From Fimbriimonadales bacterium (GTDB lineage Bacteria; Armatimonadota; Fimbriimonadia; Fimbriimonadales; ATM1), in the NCBI GenBank assembly GCA_035559795.1, contig DATMAR010000007.1, positions 1 through 64,000 of the forward strand: a stretch of DNA of 64,000 nucleotides, read 5' to 3'. The number at the start of each line of letters is the position of its first letter. The first letter of the stretch is position 1. The translations under genes were made by a program, and so were the position numbers. This document shows positions 61,160-64,000 of the stretch, piece by piece. The notes beneath the pieces were generated by a model. The model had not been told where the DNA came from and searched no databases. It saw only the letters and a list, made by a program, of their open reading frames with translations.

Positions 61160-62437
61160 TTGAACGTTTTTGAAATCACTGGTGGTAGGGAACTCGCAGG
61201 AACCGTCGAGGTCAAAGGAAGCAAAAACGCAGCCTTAGCCATTCTTTCTTCCGTTTTTTTGACCGACCAACCCATAACTCTCACGCGCGTTCCCAATATT
61301 ACGGACATCCACACCAAACTCCGACTGCTCGAGCGTTTGGGAGTCAAAGTCCAAAAGAAGGGCGAGACGATTCGTTTCGTGCCTTCTTTGAAAAGTTACG
61401 AACCCGACCCCGACCTCGTGCGCTCGATTCGTACTTCTTTCTATCTTTTAGGCCCGCTTTTAGCGCGAATGGGTCGTGCGCGTTTGCCTCAACCGGGGGG
61501 GTGCCGAATCGGCGCGCGTCCGGTAGATTTTCACCTCAAAGGATTATCGCTTCTCGGCGCACAAATCGAATTGAACGGAGGGTTTTACGAAGCGCGAACG
61601 AACGGACTAAAAGGGACGGAAATTTATTTGGACTTCCCAAGCGCTGGAGCGACACAACACTTGATGGCAGCGGCGGTGTTAGCGGAAGGATGCACGACGA
61701 TAAAGAACGCAGCCATGGAGCCCGAAGTCGTTGTTTTAGCAGATTTTCTCAACCGCTTGGGCGCACGAATCGAGGGAGCAGGTTCGAGCACGATTACGAT
61801 TCAAGGGGTAACTTCGCTGAAGGGGGGGGAGTTCACGATTCCTGCGGATAGAATGCAAGCGGGAACTTTTCTCTTGGCAGGAGCGGCTACGGGGGGGGAC
61901 GTCACCGTAAGCGGAATCCTTCCCGAACATCAAGCTCCCGTAATCAGCAAACTGAAAGAGGCAGGCGTCGGTATCGAAGAAGGACCGGATTGGGTGAGAG
62001 TCAAAGGAAATCGTTTTCTGCAAGCGGTAAATGTCAAAACGATGCCCTATCCGGGATTTCCGACCGATTTGCAACAGCCGATGTGCGCTGTTCTGGCAAA
62101 GGCACACGGAGTGAGTACAGTAGAAGAAACGATTTACGAAAGCCGTATCGGACACATTGCGGAACTCAACCGCATGGGAGCAAAAATCCGCCTCGAAGGC
62201 AGGACTTGCATCATCACCGGCGTCGACCATCTCGAGGGAACGGTCGTGGAGGCTTCCGATTTGCGCGCAGGGGCGGCTTTGGTGATCGCCGGACTCTCTG
62301 CGAGGGGAAAAACCATTGTTCGCAACGTAGAGCACATCGACAGAGGTTACGAAAGCATCGAAGTTTCCTTACGCAAATTAGGAGCGAAAATCGAGCGTGT
62401 ATCGGAAAAAGAAAGCAAGGTGACGCAGCATGTTTAA
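61160..62437 (+). CDS. murA: UDP-N-acetylglucosamine 1-carboxyvinyltransferase
   Basis: MurA makes the first committed peptidoglycan precursor by adding enolpyruvate to UDP-GlcNAc. The start motif KGSKNAALAILSS, the catalytic loop PGGCRIGARPVD with the Cys attacked by fosfomycin, and the late MPYPGFPTDLQQPMCAVLA are all present; the length (425) is normal. I chose TTG 61160 because GGAGG at 61149-61153 is six bases upstream and the fold starts at once (LNVFEITGG); the ATG at 61124 adds an unlikely tail. It overlaps mreB by eight bases. Confidence 0.95.
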   Translation: MNVFEITGGRELAGTVEVKGSKNAALAILSSVFLTDQPITLTRVPNITDIHTKLRLLERLGVKVQKKGETIRFVPSLKSYEPDPDLVRSIRTSFYLLGPLLARMGRARLPQPGGCRIGARPVDFHLKGLSLLGAQIELNGGFYEARTNGLKGTEIYLDFPSAGATQHLMAAAVLAEGCTTIKNAAMEPEVVVLADFLNRLGARIEGAGSSTITIQGVTSLKGGEFTIPADRMQAGTFLLAGAATGGDVTVSGILPEHQAPVISKLKEAGVGIEEGPDWVRVKGNRFLQAVNVKTMPYPGFPTDLQQPMCAVLAKAHGVSTVEETIYESRIGHIAELNRMGAKIRLEGRTCIITGVDHLEGTVVEASDLRAGAALVIAGLSARGKTIVRNVEHIDRGYESIEVSLRKLGAKIERVSEKESKVTQHV

Positions 62438-63437
62438 AATGAGTGCGGAGCTCGGAATAGATTTAGGCACTTCGAATATCTTAGTTTATAAACGCGGAGA
62501 GGGAATCGTTTTAGAAGAACCCACGGTCGTCGCTTACAACACGCAAACGAAAAAAGTTTTAGCGGTAGGGGAAGCGGCGCGTGAAATGATCGGGCGAACG
62601 CCAGGAAGTATCGTCGCCATTCGCCCTTTGCAAGACGGTGTGATTGCCGATTACACGCATACGCTCAAAATGCTGGAATTCATCATTGACAGGGTGTGCG
62701 GTCGTCATCGTCTTTTTCGCCCGAAATTGATGATATGCGTTCCGAGTGGTTGCACGAATGTAGAGAGAAGGGCGGTTCTTCAAGCGGCTCGTGAAGCAGG
62801 CGCGGGAGAAGTTTTCACGATCGAAGAGCCAATGGCGGCTGCGATCGGTGCAGGGCTTCCTATTTCCTCGCCAGGCGGAAACATGGTCGTAGACATAGGG
62901 GGGGGGACGACTGATATCGCCGTCATCTCTTTGGGGGGGCTCGTAATTGCGGAGAGCCTTCGCGTCGGCGGGAACAAATTCGACGAAGCCATCGCTCGTC
63001 ATCTACGAAATGCGTACAATCTGATGATCGGTGAAAGAACTGCCGAGGAAATCAAATGGAAAATCGGTTCTGCCTTCCCGCTTCCGCAAGAGTTGAGGTT
63101 AGAAGTCCGTGGGCGCGATTTGATGGCGGGTTTACCGAGAACCATCGAGATTACAAGCGAAGAAATTAGGGAATCGCTTTCGGACCCATTGCGCGCAATT
63201 ACAGAGAAGGTTTGTACGGTATTAGAACAGACACCTCCGGAATTGAGCAGCGATATTATCGAGAGGGGAATCGTGGTGACGGGAGGCGGCGGACTTCTTC
63301 GCGGAATAGACAGGTTATTGGCTTCCATTACGGATATCCCTGTGCGAGTAGCAGAAAACGCCTTGCATTGCGTCGCGATTGGCACGGGTCGCGCCCTCGA
63401 GACCTTACCGGCTATGCAAAAATCCGCCACAGCGTAA
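62430..63437 (+). CDS. mreB: Rod-shape-determining actin-like protein MreB
   Basis: MreB polymerises along the membrane and guides the elongation machinery. The 335 residues show phosphate-1 LGIDLGTSNILVYKRGEGIV, connect-1, phosphate-2 VVDIGGGTTDIAVISLGGLV, the adenosine motif GIVVTGGGGLLRGID and the family string EEPMAAAIGAGLPI. A run of nine G encodes the Gly-Gly-Gly of phosphate-2. Overlap with murA couples wall precursor synthesis and shape control; mreC and mreD are not found downstream within the window. Confidence 0.95.
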   Translation: MFKMSAELGIDLGTSNILVYKRGEGIVLEEPTVVAYNTQTKKVLAVGEAAREMIGRTPGSIVAIRPLQDGVIADYTHTLKMLEFIIDRVCGRHRLFRPKLMICVPSGCTNVERRAVLQAAREAGAGEVFTIEEPMAAAIGAGLPISSPGGNMVVDIGGGTTDIAVISLGGLVIAESLRVGGNKFDEAIARHLRNAYNLMIGERTAEEIKWKIGSAFPLPQELRLEVRGRDLMAGLPRTIEITSEEIRESLSDPLRAITEKVCTVLEQTPPELSSDIIERGIVVTGGGGLLRGIDRLLASITDIPVRVAENALHCVAIGTGRALETLPAMQKSATA

Positions 63438-63489
63438 ACAGTGACGTATAATAAATAATAAAGTCGTATCCACTAAAGAGGAGATATGT

Positions 63490-64000
63490 ATGATAAGTTT
63501 AATCGTAGGCGCTAGTCTTCTTTTCATTCCTCAAGAAATTCAAGGAAAGGGGGAAGAGCTTTACAGGAATTTTAGAGAAAAACTTTTGAGAGCACAAACC
63601 CTTTCTGGCAGGTGTATGTTCACAAGGATAAGTCCTGATGGCAAAGTTACATTTATAAAAGAATTCAAATACAAAAAACCGAATTTAGAATTTATAAAAA
63701 CATGGTACAAAGGAAACCTTAACGGAATCGATGTTAGTGACGAAAAGAATAATTGGTTTTACAATGCAATAACGAAAGAATATCAAGTACAGCAAACGTC
63801 GGATCGCTTTATCCACTCTATAACTGGTCTCGAGGCGTTTACAAATCCTGAAATAAAATACGAAATCCTCTCGAGCCCTAAAAAACCTTCTAAAGTCAAC
63901 AACAGAATTTGTTACTCGGTGAACGTTGTTTTTATCAGAGAACATATTGAAAAAGACAAATTACCGGAAACCACTTTTTTCTTCGACAGCGAAACCGGTA
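63490..64000 (+). CDS. Partial LolA-like secreted protein
   Basis: The ATG at 63490 follows AGGAG by about seven bases, and the frame is open for 170 codons to the window edge. A short hydrophobic start (MISLIVGASLLFIPQE) could be a weak signal peptide. YRNFREKLLRAQTLSGRCMFT and FKYKKPNLEFIKTWYKG fit the LolA/LolB-like fold (helix, then strands that cup a lipid), and NWFYNAITKEYQV matches the second strand pair. TATAAT at 63447-63452 may be its -10 box. The C-terminus lies outside the window. Confidence 0.65.
   Translation, partial: MISLIVGASLLFIPQEIQGKGEELYRNFREKLLRAQTLSGRCMFTRISPDGKVTFIKEFKYKKPNLEFIKTWYKGNLNGIDVSDEKNNWFYNAITKEYQVQQTSDRFIHSITGLEAFTNPEIKYEILSSPKKPSKVNNRICYSVNVVFIREHIEKDKLPETTFFFDSETG

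Overview
The window is 64 kb of chromosome from a diderm, type-IV-piliated bacterium. Base composition looks close to balanced. An outer membrane is implied by a PilQ secretin, an LptC/LptA-like protein and a LolA-like protein. The layout of very large prepilin-like proteins, giant secreted beta-propeller proteins and an RHS locus fits Armatimonadota (Fimbriimonadia-like). That placement is my inference from gene content, not the result of a search.

Layout. 1-4.3 kb, minus strand: a 5'-truncated RHS gene followed by an array of displaced tip and immunity-like genes, ending in an orphan RHS tip with a caspase-like His/Cys pattern and a membrane-protein neighbour. 4.3-7.2 kb, plus: rpmH-rnpA-yidD-yidC-jag. 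7.4-15 kb, minus: a Gfo/Idh/MocA oxidoreductase, ribE, ribD, rpe, a PASTA (pseudo)kinase, aroB and aroK. 15-21 kb, minus: pilM-N-O-P, a small STN protein and pilQ, running into aroK-aroB, the same order as in Proteobacteria. 21-40 kb, minus: oversized minor pilin-like proteins (PilV/W/X-like) followed by two giant beta-propeller proteins, an arrangement recalling pilVWX-pilY1. 40-46 kb, minus: prepilin peptidase, pilC, pilT, pilB. 46-52 kb, minus: LptC/A-like protein, lipoprotein and a 950-residue secreted protein. 52-56 kb: S4 protein, DUF454 protein, SRPBCC protein, purL. 56.2-59.8 kb, plus: an operon of a membrane-anchored thioredoxin-like protein with an in-frame UGA, duplicated pseudopilins, a Cys-rich secreted protein and duplicated membrane proteins. 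61-63.4 kb, plus: murA-mreB. 63.5 kb to the end: a partial LolA-like gene.

The most notable observation is the candidate selenoprotein at 56217-56783. A UGA sits exactly at the second redox position of a Cys-x-x-Cys motif (giving CxxU) and is followed at the expected distance by a hairpin resembling a bacterial SECIS. It leads an operon rich in conserved cysteines: two pseudopilins with matching Cys motifs and a secreted protein with ten Cys. I infer a disulfide or redox branch of a pilin-like secretion system.

The second is a window-wide codon habit. Gly-Gly and Pro-Pro pairs are very often written as GGGGGG or CCCCCC, giving roughly eighty homopolymer runs of 6-9 bases, essentially all in frame and none that I found between genes. 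Three palindromic repeat families also recur together in three intergenic nests (41.5-41.9, 52.5-52.6 and 55.7-56.05 kb), and a fourth hairpin repeat occurs at 7.3-7.5 and 61.0 kb. I saw no tRNA, rRNA, CRISPR array, transposase or integrase.
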